Part shown: positions 9,846 through 17,850 of the stretch, in pieces
Layout: each line of letters opens with the position of its first letter
How positions within the stretch are numbered: the first letter of the stretch is position 1
Assembly (NCBI GenBank): GCA_036939755.1
Contig: JALLAZ010000149.1
Coordinates: 1 to 20,997, forward strand
Direction: 5' to 3'
DNA length: 20,997 nt
DNA from: Stephanodiscus triporus
Taxonomy: Eukaryota > Bacillariophyta > Thalassiosirophyceae > Thalassiosirales > Thalassiosiraceae
Position numbers and translations under genes: made by a program
The notes under the pieces: model-generated
Seen by the model: the letters and a program-made list of their open reading frames with translations, nothing else
Told to the model about the DNA's origin: nothing
The model's database searches: none

Positions 9846-10279
9846 GGTCGATGACTCCTTTCACAAACAAAAGAGAATATTATTTTGTGTACACTCTGTG
9901 TCGGTGCTCCGTGCAGAATTCTCCGGGAGGAGGTTTGCGTTCTCTAAAACTTGGTGAGGGGGGGTGCTAAGGACTTACTTACTCTAAGTAATGTATGGTA
10001 CCAAGGGATAAGCTAACCTTCAAATTTGACTTCCAAAGCACTCTCTACGTACATAGGAATAAAGAACAGAGTACGTGATGCCTGGGGATGGCGATTCCAT
10101 AACATGGACTAATTGGTAGTGTAGGACCCCACCCCACTCGATCCTGAACGGAACGGAGAATATCGGGTACGTATGGTACGTACCTAGGAGTCCATATGTA
10201 GTAACCGAACCACCAAGAACCACAACATCCGTCCCATATCATTCCAAGAAGTAGTGACGCGGACGGGACGTCCACCGTC
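9846..10279. promoter_or_regulatory. Divergent 5' region between protease and KTI12, TACGTA cluster
   Basis: No coding sequence. The hexamer TACGTA occurs at 10046-10051, 10168-10173 and 10177-10182, with the related TACGTG at 10072-10077. ACGT-core hexamers are typical bZIP binding sites in plants and stramenopiles. The last two copies sit in a near-palindrome. Which of the two genes would respond, if either, is unknown. I saw no clear TATA box. Confidence 0.4.
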
Positions 10280-11575
10280 ATGCCGTCCCTCGTCCTAACG
10301 GGTCACCCGTGCGTGGGGAAAACCACATTCGCCCACCTCCTCGCCGCCCGCGCCCTCCGACACGAGTCCAACGCCATATCGGACGTCGTCCACGTTCGCG
10401 AATGCACCGCCTGTCCCGACCGGACGAAGGCGGGGTGTTATTACGACTCGCGATCGGAGAAGGACACGCGCGCGGCCCTGAAATCGGAATTCGACAGGGC
10501 GATCGCGTCCGGCGGCGGCGGCGGCGGCGGGGGTAGGACGCTGGTGATATTGGATTCGTTGAACTACATCAAGGGATATCGCTACGAGCTGTACTGCATC
10601 TCGAAGGCCGCCGGCGAGAGGCACGGCGTCGTTTCGGTCGTCGGGATCGGCGAAGAGATCGCCAAGGCGAGGGATCGACGGAGGAGGTACCTTTCGGCGG
10701 AGCGGGGAGATCAGGCCTCGGGCGTGGGGGGCGAAATATGCCCGGATGATCGTGATGGACATTATCAAGACGATGCGACTTTGGACGGGTTAGTAATGCG
10801 CTACGAACCACCCGATAACAAGAATCGGTGGGAAAATCCGCTGTACAAAGTGGACGTGACGGGCGTACTGCCATGGGGGAAGGATGGCACTCTGGAGGTC
10901 GGTGCAGAACTGTTCGAAGAGAACTGTGAGAAGGCCGAGTCATTGGCGGGCGAGATGAAGGAGTTGTCGGTGGAAGATAATCTCAGTATATCCAGCGCTG
11001 CATCGAAGCCAGTGATAAAGTCGGCGTCTGGATTCAAACGGCGCGGTAATAAGTCTGCTCAGCAACAAGCATCAGTACAGAATCCGCAGTCAGCCATACT
11101 AACTCCTCTACCTCTTAGCATGGCTTCTCGGAATCTTAAACAAGATGTCAGCTGCAGTGTGCCGGAACAATTCAACAATGGAAGGAAGAGAAAAATGGAA
11201 GAAGTAATCGATGACATTCTCGACTCTTTCCTGATAAATGTTGCCCCATTGCAAGAGAGTATGTCGACTCAGAAACATGTACCGACAGAGTCTGATGTGC
11301 TCAACCAAATCGACAACATCACCCAGCATATCAACAACGAAATCCTCAAGGCACAAAAGGCAGCATCCCTGTCAGCAAGTGTGGGAGGAAGGATATTCGT
11401 CAACTATGATAATAGTCGCCGTGCCATGAATCTATCCAAACAATTGTACTTGAATGAATTGCGAAATATTCGCAAGGGATTCTTGAAGTGGACAGCTGGC
11501 CACCCCATGCCAGCTGGCACGACGGAGAAGGCCATGGTCGAGATTTACATATCTTACATTGAGTCGAACATATGA
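10280..11575 (+). CDS. KTI12: KTI12-like P-loop protein, Elongator partner
   Basis: Single-exon protein of 431 residues. KTI12 is the ATPase that binds tRNA and regulates the Elongator complex, which modifies wobble uridine of tRNAs. The Walker A motif is GHPCVGKTT at residues 8-16. The family block LVILDSLNYIKGYRYELYC follows at about 88-106 and contains the Walker B aspartate (Asp92). EPPDNKNRWENPLY lies at about 176-188. The C-terminal helical domain is recognisable (LNQIDNITQHI, LYLNELRNIRKGFL). The protein is longer than the roughly 310-350 residues of yeast and human proteins because of a Gly run at 78-85 and a low-complexity Ser/Lys/Gln-rich linker near 225-310. The ATG is the first in frame and faces the protease gene. 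The stop lies 49 bp from the convergent lipase stop. Confidence 0.92.
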   Translation: MPSLVLTGHPCVGKTTFAHLLAARALRHESNAISDVVHVRECTACPDRTKAGCYYDSRSEKDTRAALKSEFDRAIASGGGGGGGGRTLVILDSLNYIKGYRYELYCISKAAGERHGVVSVVGIGEEIAKARDRRRRYLSAERGDQASGVGGEICPDDRDGHYQDDATLDGLVMRYEPPDNKNRWENPLYKVDVTGVLPWGKDGTLEVGAELFEENCEKAESLAGEMKELSVEDNLSISSAASKPVIKSASGFKRRGNKSAQQQASVQNPQSAILTPLPLSMASRNLKQDVSCSVPEQFNNGRKRKMEEVIDDILDSFLINVAPLQESMSTQKHVPTESDVLNQIDNITQHINNEILKAQKAASLSASVGGRIFVNYDNSRRAMNLSKQLYLNELRNIRKGFLKWTAGHPMPAGTTEKAMVEIYISYIESNI

Positions 11576-11624
11576 CGGCATATGCAGTCAGGAATCCATT
11601 TTGAAAAGATTATTAACAATACGC

Positions 11625-12608
11625 CTAATACAAGTTTGTCAATTTTGTCGTCGCGTCCTCAAAACCGCGTTCGTACCATTCCTGTAATGTTGGTGCCGAT
11701 GCTGCCAGCCCAGCAGAAATCTGCATTGCCTTAAAATTTTGAACGCTCGGGTGCACGAGGAACCCTCCTCTGCACTTCATATCCAATGGAAATTTCCACG
11801 AGTTATCAATTGGGCTGATTCGGATTGCGCTGCCGCTGTGCAAGCTGCCAGATATTGGTGATATTACGACCCTGCACGCGCCTTCAATCGAGTCAACGGG
11901 TGTAGGAGGAGCCGGCGCGGATATCCCACCATCCACATAGGAGATCCCGTCAATCCTAACGCCATCTTCCTCCGGATAGGTCGATGGCCATTTACTCGGA
12001 AGAACATCGAACGGGTGAAAATGCGGCGGGATTTTGCATGACGCCTCCAAGCATTTCACTAGAGACTCGACGGGTATGGAAGACACATTGGGAGGGAAGT
12101 CGAATAGGCGAAGTGATGCATAAGAGCAGCGCGTGGTAGCAATGTGAAGAGTTATGTTATGTGGGTTCAGAACTTCTCCTGATGCGTTGGCGTCGTCAAT
12201 CATTGCCCGCAGATGGGACATGGCTTGTCCGCTATGAGGTAAGAATCGCTCGGCCGAGCATCGTGTATTGGCAAGACTTGTGCTCTGTTGGTTCCTGTAG
12301 CGCGCTTCTGCCGACTTGTTCGCTTCTACAATCAATTCTTTGAAGTGGTGCATTGCCCGTCCGCCATCAGATATGAATCTATCGGCATAATCCTTTATGC
12401 GCTCGCGAGGAAAATAGACAAAAAGGGTTGCCGCGATCGCTCCAGAACTCGACCCAGAAACTGCATGGATTGGTGTTCCCATCGAGCATTCATTGGACTT
12501 TATTGCCACCGCCACACCAAGATGGTAGGGCAGTAAATGTCCAGCGCCGCTGAAAGAAAGCGTCAGAAAATTGCATTGTCGTAAGGTGGGAATTGATGCC
12601 GCCGCCAT
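11625..12608 (-). CDS. Patatin-like phospholipase (PNPLA family)
   Basis: A 327-residue intronless acyl-lipid hydrolase of the patatin fold, which uses a Ser-Asp dyad on glycerolipids. The oxyanion-hole segment is LSFSGAGHLLPYHLG (residues 17-31). The nucleophile is Ser54 in GSSSG (GXSXG at 52-56). The second catalytic residue is Asp226 in VDGGISAP. The layout resembles animal ATGL-type and diatom lipases more than plant patatins, so lipid-droplet or membrane lipid turnover is plausible but not shown. Residues 75-118 and 119-162 are two back-to-back copies of one 44-residue segment, each ending TRCS. No signal peptide is evident. It is convergent with KTI12 and shares a 148-bp divergent 5' region with the disulfide isomerase. 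Confidence 0.88.
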   Translation of the reverse strand: MAAASIPTLRQCNFLTLSFSGAGHLLPYHLGVAVAIKSNECSMGTPIHAVSGSSSGAIAATLFVYFPRERIKDYADRFISDGGRAMHHFKELIVEANKSAEARYRNQQSTSLANTRCSAERFLPHSGQAMSHLRAMIDDANASGEVLNPHNITLHIATTRCSYASLRLFDFPPNVSSIPVESLVKCLEASCKIPPHFHPFDVLPSKWPSTYPEEDGVRIDGISYVDGGISAPAPPTPVDSIEGACRVVISPISGSLHSGSAIRISPIDNSWKFPLDMKCRGGFLVHPSVQNFKAMQISAGLAASAPTLQEWYERGFEDATTKLTNLY

Positions 12609-12756
12609 TCTACTGAAGGCGAAAGAAGGCTCACAGATAAGGCCGTGTTAACCCGTTTGCGCCACACACCACAAATAATTTCCACTCTGGAAATCCGCCC
12701 CATCCCCCATCCCACCATAAACAGTCGCTCGTCGACAAACCTATCATCGCCTCAAA
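12609..12756. promoter_or_regulatory. Divergent 5' region, lipase and disulfide isomerase
   Basis: Only 148 bp separate the two start codons, so both promoters must overlap here or extend into the coding regions. The stretch is rich in CACCA/CCCAT-type sequence on the isomerase side. I recognised no named promoter element. Confidence 0.4.
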
Positions 12757-13570
12757 ATGAAAGCACTCATCATCTCGTGCATAGCACTGACGCTGCTGCC
12801 GCATTCTCTAGCGAAAGTCATCGATCTCACCGACGCCACCTTTGAGCACCAAACTCAGGCATCGACGGGACAAACGACGGGGAAGTGGTTCGTCAAGTTT
12901 TACGCGCCTTGGTGCGGCCATTGCAAGACACTTGCACCAATTTGGTGAGTATTTTTTTATTTGATTATATCCGATGTGATTAGAGGCTCCCACAGTAACT
13001 GCAATCACCGACAAGTGAAACGGAGACGGTTATTTCCCCTTGTCCTTGCTCCTCACTGGACCTGATATAACCCACTTATCATCAAGGGAGAATCTCGACA
13101 AGCGTCTTCAAGAAAATAACGCACAAGATGGCATCATCATAGCCAAAGTCGACGCGACCCAAGAAACGCAGGTGGCTGGCCGATTCCAAATTCGTAGCTA
13201 TCCCACGCTCAAATACTTCGCGGATCGGAAGATGTACAGCTATGATGGGGCAAGAACCATCGATGCATTGTATGCGTTCGTAACCGAGGGATACAAATCT
13301 GCATCGGACGATGCCATCCCAGCCGCACCTTCCATGTTTGAAGTAAAAATGAAAGAGTTCCGCCAGAAATTCGAGGCCTACACAAAGGATAGTGAACATT
13401 TGAAGTACTTGTTGGAGGACTTCGACCACATTACTAATTACAGGAAGAACGCGGCGATTGTGTTGATGGTCATGGGCGCAATCATCGGGTTCATGTTGGG
13501 TGTAATTGTATCGCTGCTCATGGGTATTAAGAGCACCGAGGCTAAGGGAAAGAAGAAAAAGAAGGAGTGA
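12757..13570 (+). CDS. Membrane-anchored protein disulfide isomerase (TMX-like), two exons
   Basis: Thiol oxidoreductase of the ER that forms and rearranges disulfides in secretory proteins. Exons 12757-12944 and 13087-13570 join across a 142-bp intron (GTGAGT...AAG) inside the Trp codon of LAPIW|ENLDK, giving 223 residues. Residues 1-19 are a signal peptide ([14 protein letters not shown]). A single thioredoxin domain follows, with the redox motif WCGHC (Cys53, Cys56) and the cis-proline in SYPTLKYF (Pro102). A transmembrane helix occupies about 184-209 ([17 protein letters not shown]). The tail is a short Lys-rich cytosolic end (KGKKKKKE), possibly an ER-retention signal though not a canonical KKXX. 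One Trx domain plus one anchor is the TMX layout. Confidence 0.92.
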
Positions 13571-14618
13571 AGGTTGTGGTATTGCAAAGACTGTGCTTCT
13601 ACTTTTTATGTGGAGCATAGCAATGTTTGTGTAACTCTGTTCGAGTCGGATGACCGCTCTGACAGTGAATTGTTGCAGGTGGTGCAAAGGAGATTCATAC
13701 ATACCATAGGAGTTGGAGGAGTAATGTACTCATTCAGCAACTTAATTCATTAAGGTCACGAGAAATAACGATCTTATAGATTTTATAACATTTTGGATGA
13801 ATACCCATACCGGCATGATGGAAGGCTTCCACTGTCTCTTATTAGGAAGAAGTTGTCAAGACTCCCCCAAGACAAACACACTTCGGCAGGCCCAAATAAA
13901 AAACTGTGAAGGCCGATTGGAGCTGACCAAGAGTAGTGTTAATGCGGATTGTGTGTTGTGTTGGAGACTGATTGGGTCTGCTGAAGAAGAAAGAAAACCC
14001 AGGCCACACAAAAACAAAGGCCAACATCATTGACAATGACACCACCACAGCAACTTACTCTCACAACAACAACAACATCATGACCCAGCACAATCAAAAA
14101 TGTCCTCTTTACTGCAAGAGTTAAGCCCATGCCACCACCATGACCAAGGCCTAGCACCATTGAAAATGATGTCATCAAGGCATATAACAAAGGGGTGTGA
14201 TGAAGCATTGATGAACGCATCGCATTGCATTGCAAGTGCTACCACTAATGTTTGTACCTGGTGTTTACTATAATTATAGAAAGAGCAGGGCACACAAGAG
14301 CTAGTTGGATAGGGTGTCAGCACATGAGCAATGAAAAACCTCGTTTGTATCGGATGATACCACCACCAGCGCTTGAAAACAACAGCCTGTTGGTCACGGA
14401 ACAATATTTACCTTAGTTCATCAACATCAATGATTGGGTAGCTTTTACTTTTACCGCTCCTCTCTTGATTGTGGTGGTGGGTGAAAAAAGGACACAACAC
14501 AGCTGAGTGCAGGAGATAATATCAACTGCTTTGAATGATCAAAGATGTCTCTGGGTATGAATATGTGTATGATTGAGTTCCTAAAAAAAAAATACTAAGA
14601 CTTTGGGCCAAAAGATTA
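13571..14618. other. Gene-free region upstream of the tRNA
   Basis: About 1 kb without a credible gene. Between 14030 and 14180 the plus strand is rich in CAA, ACC and CATCA triplets and the opposite strand gives a Val/Gly/Trp-rich open frame that looks like low-complexity translation. The segments CATTGACAATGA (near 14030) and CATTGAAAATGA (near 14160) are similar and may be remnants of a duplicated unit. The 3' untranslated region of the isomerase should lie in its first part. Confidence 0.4.
14610..14613 (-). terminator. Pol III T-run after tRNA-Ser
   Basis: Four T on the tRNA strand start six bases beyond the discriminator base, the usual minimal Pol III termination signal. Confidence 0.6.
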
Positions 14619-14700
14619 CGACACCGACAGGACTCGAACCTGCGCGGGATAAACCCAGAAGATTTCTAATCTTCCGCCTTAACCACTCGGCCACGGTGTC
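14619..14700 (-). tRNA. tRNA-Ser, anticodon AGA
   Basis: An 82-nt gene read from 14700 to 14619. The 7-bp acceptor stem pairs GACACCG with CGGTGTC and a G discriminator follows, as in serine tRNAs. The box A sequence TGGCCGAGTGG and the box B sequence GGTTCGAGTCC are intact. The anticodon stem GAAGA/TCTTC encloses the loop TTAGAAA, so the anticodon is AGA (decoding UCU, and UCC/UCA after A34 to inosine). The long variable arm is the serine/leucine hallmark. There is no intron. A TTTT run just downstream on the minus strand (14610-14613) serves as Pol III terminator. Confidence 0.95.
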
Positions 14701-14781
14701 AGGAGTTTCTGAGGATGCACAGGTTAAACATTATGAACATTCCTAAAAAAGACGTTGTTGGACCCATATCGTACGATCATC

Positions 14782-15654
14782 ATGTTGTACGAGTACACGA
14801 AGCAGAAATCGGCAATGAGCACAGACAATCAACGAAAGGCATGGAACGAGGCGATGCGAAGCGCGGGGGCCGTCCTCCCCGCCTCCGCGTCCGCGTCCGA
14901 GGCCGTATCCTCCTCCCGCCGCGGCGTCGGGCGTAAGCGCAGGGAGAAGGCGAGAAAACCGTCGGCGTACGTCGCCGGTCGAGGAGGAGGGATCGGCGGC
15001 GGCGGTGGCGGCGAGGGGGGAGGCGGATCGTCTTCGTCATTGGAGGAGAGGGAGTACCGGGTGGCGCTTCACATGGACATGCTGGAGGGTGCCGTCGCCC
15101 TGGATGAGGACGACGACGACGAGTACGACGAATTTGCGGAGTTGGACGACGACGACGACGACGACGACGAATACGACGACGACGGCGGAGGAGAAGGCGG
15201 GGGAGGGGGGAAGGGCAGGGGAAAGTCAAAGAAGAAGCGTAGGCGCAAGGCCGCCGCGGGTGGGGGCGCGAGCAAGAAAGCCTCTGCGTCGGTGCCGAAG
15301 TATCTCAAGCCGAGATCTCTGGCATCCATACTGATCGAGGAGGCGAGTCGTTCCGATTCCGTGGCCCAGCAGTACGTCGATGCCTCCGTTCGTCGTTTGG
15401 GATCAGGAGTGACACGCGAGGTGCGAAGGCTGGATGCTGCAATCACCACGACGATTACCAATCCGTATCCGCCCCGCAAATTCTGTCCCGTGACGGGCCT
15501 TTTCGGAGAATATACGGATCCGAGGACCGGCATCCCCTACGCCACTTTGTCGGCATTGGAACAGATCAGGGAACGCCTACCTCCCTGGATGAGCTCTGTA
15601 AATGCCGGGTCGGCTAGCTATTGGGAGGCAGTCAAGAGTCTTCAAAATCGTTGA
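14782..15654 (+). CDS. YL1-C domain nuclear protein (VPS72/Swc2 or Ies6-like)
   Basis: A single exon of 290 residues from ATG 14782; an in-frame ATG at 14815 (MSTDNQRK) would give 279 and may be the true start. An overlapping out-of-frame ATG at 14715 argues that transcription starts downstream of it. The N-terminal half is low complexity: a basic KRREKARKP stretch, Gly runs, an Asp run of eight with DEYDDD, then a Lys/Arg cluster (KSKKKRRRK) likely to be a nuclear signal. The C-terminus has the YL1-C signature KFCPVTGLFGEYTDPRTG followed by IPYATLSALEQI. In VPS72/Swc2 this domain is in the SWR1-type H2A.Z exchange complex and an acidic region binds the histone dimer; in Ies6 it belongs to INO80. 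CPVTG...DP.TGIPYA favours VPS72, but the protein is short for it. It starts 82 bp from the tRNA 5' end. Confidence 0.75.
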   Translation: MLYEYTKQKSAMSTDNQRKAWNEAMRSAGAVLPASASASEAVSSSRRGVGRKRREKARKPSAYVAGRGGGIGGGGGGEGGGGSSSSLEEREYRVALHMDMLEGAVALDEDDDDEYDEFAELDDDDDDDDEYDDDGGGEGGGGGKGRGKSKKKRRRKAAAGGGASKKASASVPKYLKPRSLASILIEEASRSDSVAQQYVDASVRRLGSGVTREVRRLDAAITTTITNPYPPRKFCPVTGLFGEYTDPRTGIPYATLSALEQIRERLPPWMSSVNAGSASYWEAVKSLQNR

Positions 15655-16061
15655 CTGGGTTGGAGGTTTGAGGGAAGGTTACGGTGCGAGTTTGAACGCA
15701 GTGGTGTTCTCAGCTGTATTTGAGGCATACTGCAAATCATGACGATCATAATTGTAAGCTTTGGTAATACCGAAGACACGGTGGCAATAAATAAAGTTGT
15801 ACGCACATAAAGTCACGCTAATTTCTGAATCAAAATAGAGTAAATTGCTCAAGACCTCCCAAGTCCTCAAAAGAATACATGTAACCGCATTAAAAGATGA
15901 CGTTTCTACCATATATTTGATACCTGTGGGAACAAGGTAGAAACATGACTAAAATGCAACCCCGCCCAATCACGGAGTGAAGTCTCACGGATATGTTGCG
16001 CGTGCTTTTTGGAATATTCAAGCCGCGATCCTCCTGTCATGACTTGTCATCCCTATTTTTT
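15655..16061. other. Convergent spacer, YL1-C gene and plastid protein
   Basis: No gene. An AATAAA lies at 15786-15791, about 130 bp after the YL1-C stop and suitably placed for its 3' end; I saw no other poly(A)-like signal. The stretch should contain the 3' ends of both flanking genes. Confidence 0.4.
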
Positions 16062-16616
16062 CTAGAAAGTCTTCCAACGATTGGCGCGAGCCTCGGCCTT
16101 CTCCGCCTCGATCCTTGCCTTCCGCTCCTTCGCCGATTCTCCGATCATGCTGTCGAACAACGAGCTCCCATCCTTCTCGGCCTTACGAAGCGCATCCGCC
16201 TCCAATTTTTCGGCCGACTGATCCTCGTACTCTCGCCTCGCCTTGGCCTGAGCCAGAGTCTTCTTATTGACGGATTCGAGGTCGCCGCTAATGTCGATGA
16301 GGGTGGAACCCTTCGCCGCATCGTACGACGGCAATGTGAACTTATCAATCTCGGCGACGATTGTGCTGGAGGATATGACCGATGTCGAGTAGTATTGAGG
16401 TTGTTGGTCAAAGATGACAGCGTCGCTGGCGAAGGCGGCCTTAACCGAGAAGCCCAATCCGAGTGCACATGCCGATATGATCGTCATGGCACCGGCGTGC
16501 TTCTTCTCTGCTTGCAGGTCCGTGGCCACTTTTGTCTGGTGCGGCGATGATGGAACGAAAGCGTGCGCCATGGGCGCCAGGAGAGTGGCGAGTGGCACTA
16601 TTGCGGAGAACTTCAT
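16062..16616 (-). CDS. Unknown plastid-targeted, probably thylakoid protein
   Basis: An intronless 184-residue protein that I do not recognise as a named family. Residues 1-19 form a signal peptide (MKFSAIVPLATLLAPMAHA) and the predicted cleavage is followed by FVPSS, the Phe at +1 required for import into diatom plastids. A second hydrophobic stretch at about 42-61 (GAMTIISACALGLGFSVKA) ends in AFASDA, which could be a thylakoid lumen cleavage site or a membrane anchor; there is no twin-arginine. The mature part starts with a Tyr/Ser-rich region and TLPSYDAAKGSTLIDIS, then becomes a highly charged Ala/Lys/Glu helix (about 115-184), probably coiled coil, ending RANRWKTF. It may be a small photosystem- or thylakoid-associated protein; that is inference from targeting only. 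Its 5' end is divergent from the PI synthase (279 bp). Confidence 0.8.
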   Translation of the reverse strand: MKFSAIVPLATLLAPMAHAFVPSSPHQTKVATDLQAEKKHAGAMTIISACALGLGFSVKAAFASDAVIFDQQPQYYSTSVISSSTIVAEIDKFTLPSYDAAKGSTLIDISGDLESVNKKTLAQAKARREYEDQSAEKLEADALRKAEKDGSSLFDSMIGESAKERKARIEAEKAEARANRWKTF

Positions 16617-16895
16617 CCTATTATTGCTTGGAAATATTCCGTTTGCTAAGTTTGCGTTGTGTGTTGGGCGCTATCTTCGCTTCTTCGGTTTCTCCACATC
16701 ATTGTGTGCATCTCGTTTCGTCAGTGTCGGCGGCCGGCGCGCGGGACACGTGGCAGGGGAAGCGGGAAAAGGCGCGCCGCTTTGCGAAGACAAAGACGAA
16801 AAAACGAAAAACGACGACAACAAACACAACACACAACACACAACTCTAACCAACTGCTCGCCCGACGTCGTCGTCGTCGCAGCAGATCAGACACC
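16617..16895. promoter_or_regulatory. Divergent 5' region, plastid protein and PI synthase
   Basis: A 279-bp spacer holding both promoters. The PI synthase side has a CACAACACAC-type low-complexity leader and ends with ACCATGG at the start codon, a strong initiation context. No specific factor site was recognised. Confidence 0.4.
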
Positions 16896-17685
16896 ATGGC
16901 GGACAAAACAACTGCCGCCGACGTCCTCCTCTACATCCCAAACCTGATCGGCTATCTGCGCGTAGCGCTCACGTTGACAAGCATAGTCCTAATGATATGC
17001 ACCCCCGGCTACTGGATCGTCGCGATCGCCTGCTACGTGGCGTCATTCGTGGGGGACCTGTTCGACGGCATGGCCGCGAGGAAATTCGACCAATGCAGCT
17101 CGTTCGGGGGGCTTATCGATATGGTCACCGATCGCTGCTCCACCGCTGGGCTGCTCTGCGTCTTATCGCGAGAATATTCGAATGAGCCAATGTTAGTTTT
17201 GGTACGTCGTAGCCGCCTGCACTGTGCCGTCGCGCTCTGTTTTGAAGACATTGCCCGTCGGTGCGCTGTTGTCAAGTTTATCTCACTATCGCTACCTTCC
17301 TTCCCCGTGTCAGCTTTTCACTATGCTCATAATACTTGACATCTCTAGTCATTGGTGTCAAATGTACTCGACAACGTCATTGCAAAAACATCACAAATCC
17401 GCCGATGGAAACAAGGGTAGATTCTTCCTCGTTAGATGGTACTACTTGTCGTATCCATTCTTCGGATATTGCTGCGTCGGGGCCGAGTTTACATATGTCG
17501 CACTGTACATACTTGCGAGGGTCAATGCTGCGGGCACTGGGTACGACACAGTCAAAACTGTACTCGGATATGTTTTGATGGTAACTGCCCCCGCGTGTGC
17601 GGTGAAACAAGTTGTGAATGTTAGTCAACTGAGCTCCTCGTGCTACGCTGTCGCAGAGCGCGATGCGCTGGAGAAAAACAAATAA
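16896..17685 (+). CDS. PIS: Phosphatidylinositol synthase (CDP-DAG inositol transferase), two exons
   Basis: Transfers inositol to CDP-diacylglycerol to make phosphatidylinositol at the ER membrane. Exons 16896-17201 and 17314-17685 join in phase 0 across a 112-bp intron (GTACGT...CAG), giving 225 residues, the usual size for the eukaryotic enzyme. The CDP-alcohol phosphotransferase signature is complete: D54-x2-D57G58-x2-A61R62-x8-G71-x3-D75-x3-D79, with the two last Asp as metal ligand and catalytic base. The PI synthase-specific DISSHWCQMYS follows the splice junction and KQVVNVSQL lies near the C-terminus. Several hydrophobic helices span the membrane. It is convergent with the J-domain gene (165 bp between stops). 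Confidence 0.94.
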
Positions 17686-17850
17686 TGCGAGTTCTGATGC
17701 ATCCATGCGCACGTAAATAGTATCGTATTTATACAGAAACTATGCCTGTCCCTTTCGTTGCGATGGGACATCTGGAACACGCATACAAATGACTGAAAAA
17801 AGGCCGTACTCCAACATGCCAAACTTCACATTTCTCGATATTTCATACAA

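Noticed and set aside
9211..9870. Arg/Pro-rich open frame on the minus strand over the protease 5' part
   Set aside because: It is an alternate frame of the protease first exon, with the Arg-rich composition expected from GC-rich shadow translation.
13939..14404. Trp/Val/Gly-rich minus-strand frames upstream of the tRNA
   Set aside because: They come from CCA/CAC-rich low-complexity DNA, overlap one another in different frames and match nothing recognisable.
13700..14600. CRISPR-like or tandem repeat array
   Set aside because: The repeated triplets have no constant unit or spacer length; this is low-complexity eukaryotic DNA.
14780..15533. Arg-rich and Ser-rich minus-strand frames over the YL1-C gene
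   Set aside because: They arise from translating the GAC/GGC repeats of the YL1-C gene in reverse; the sense frame holds a recognisable domain.
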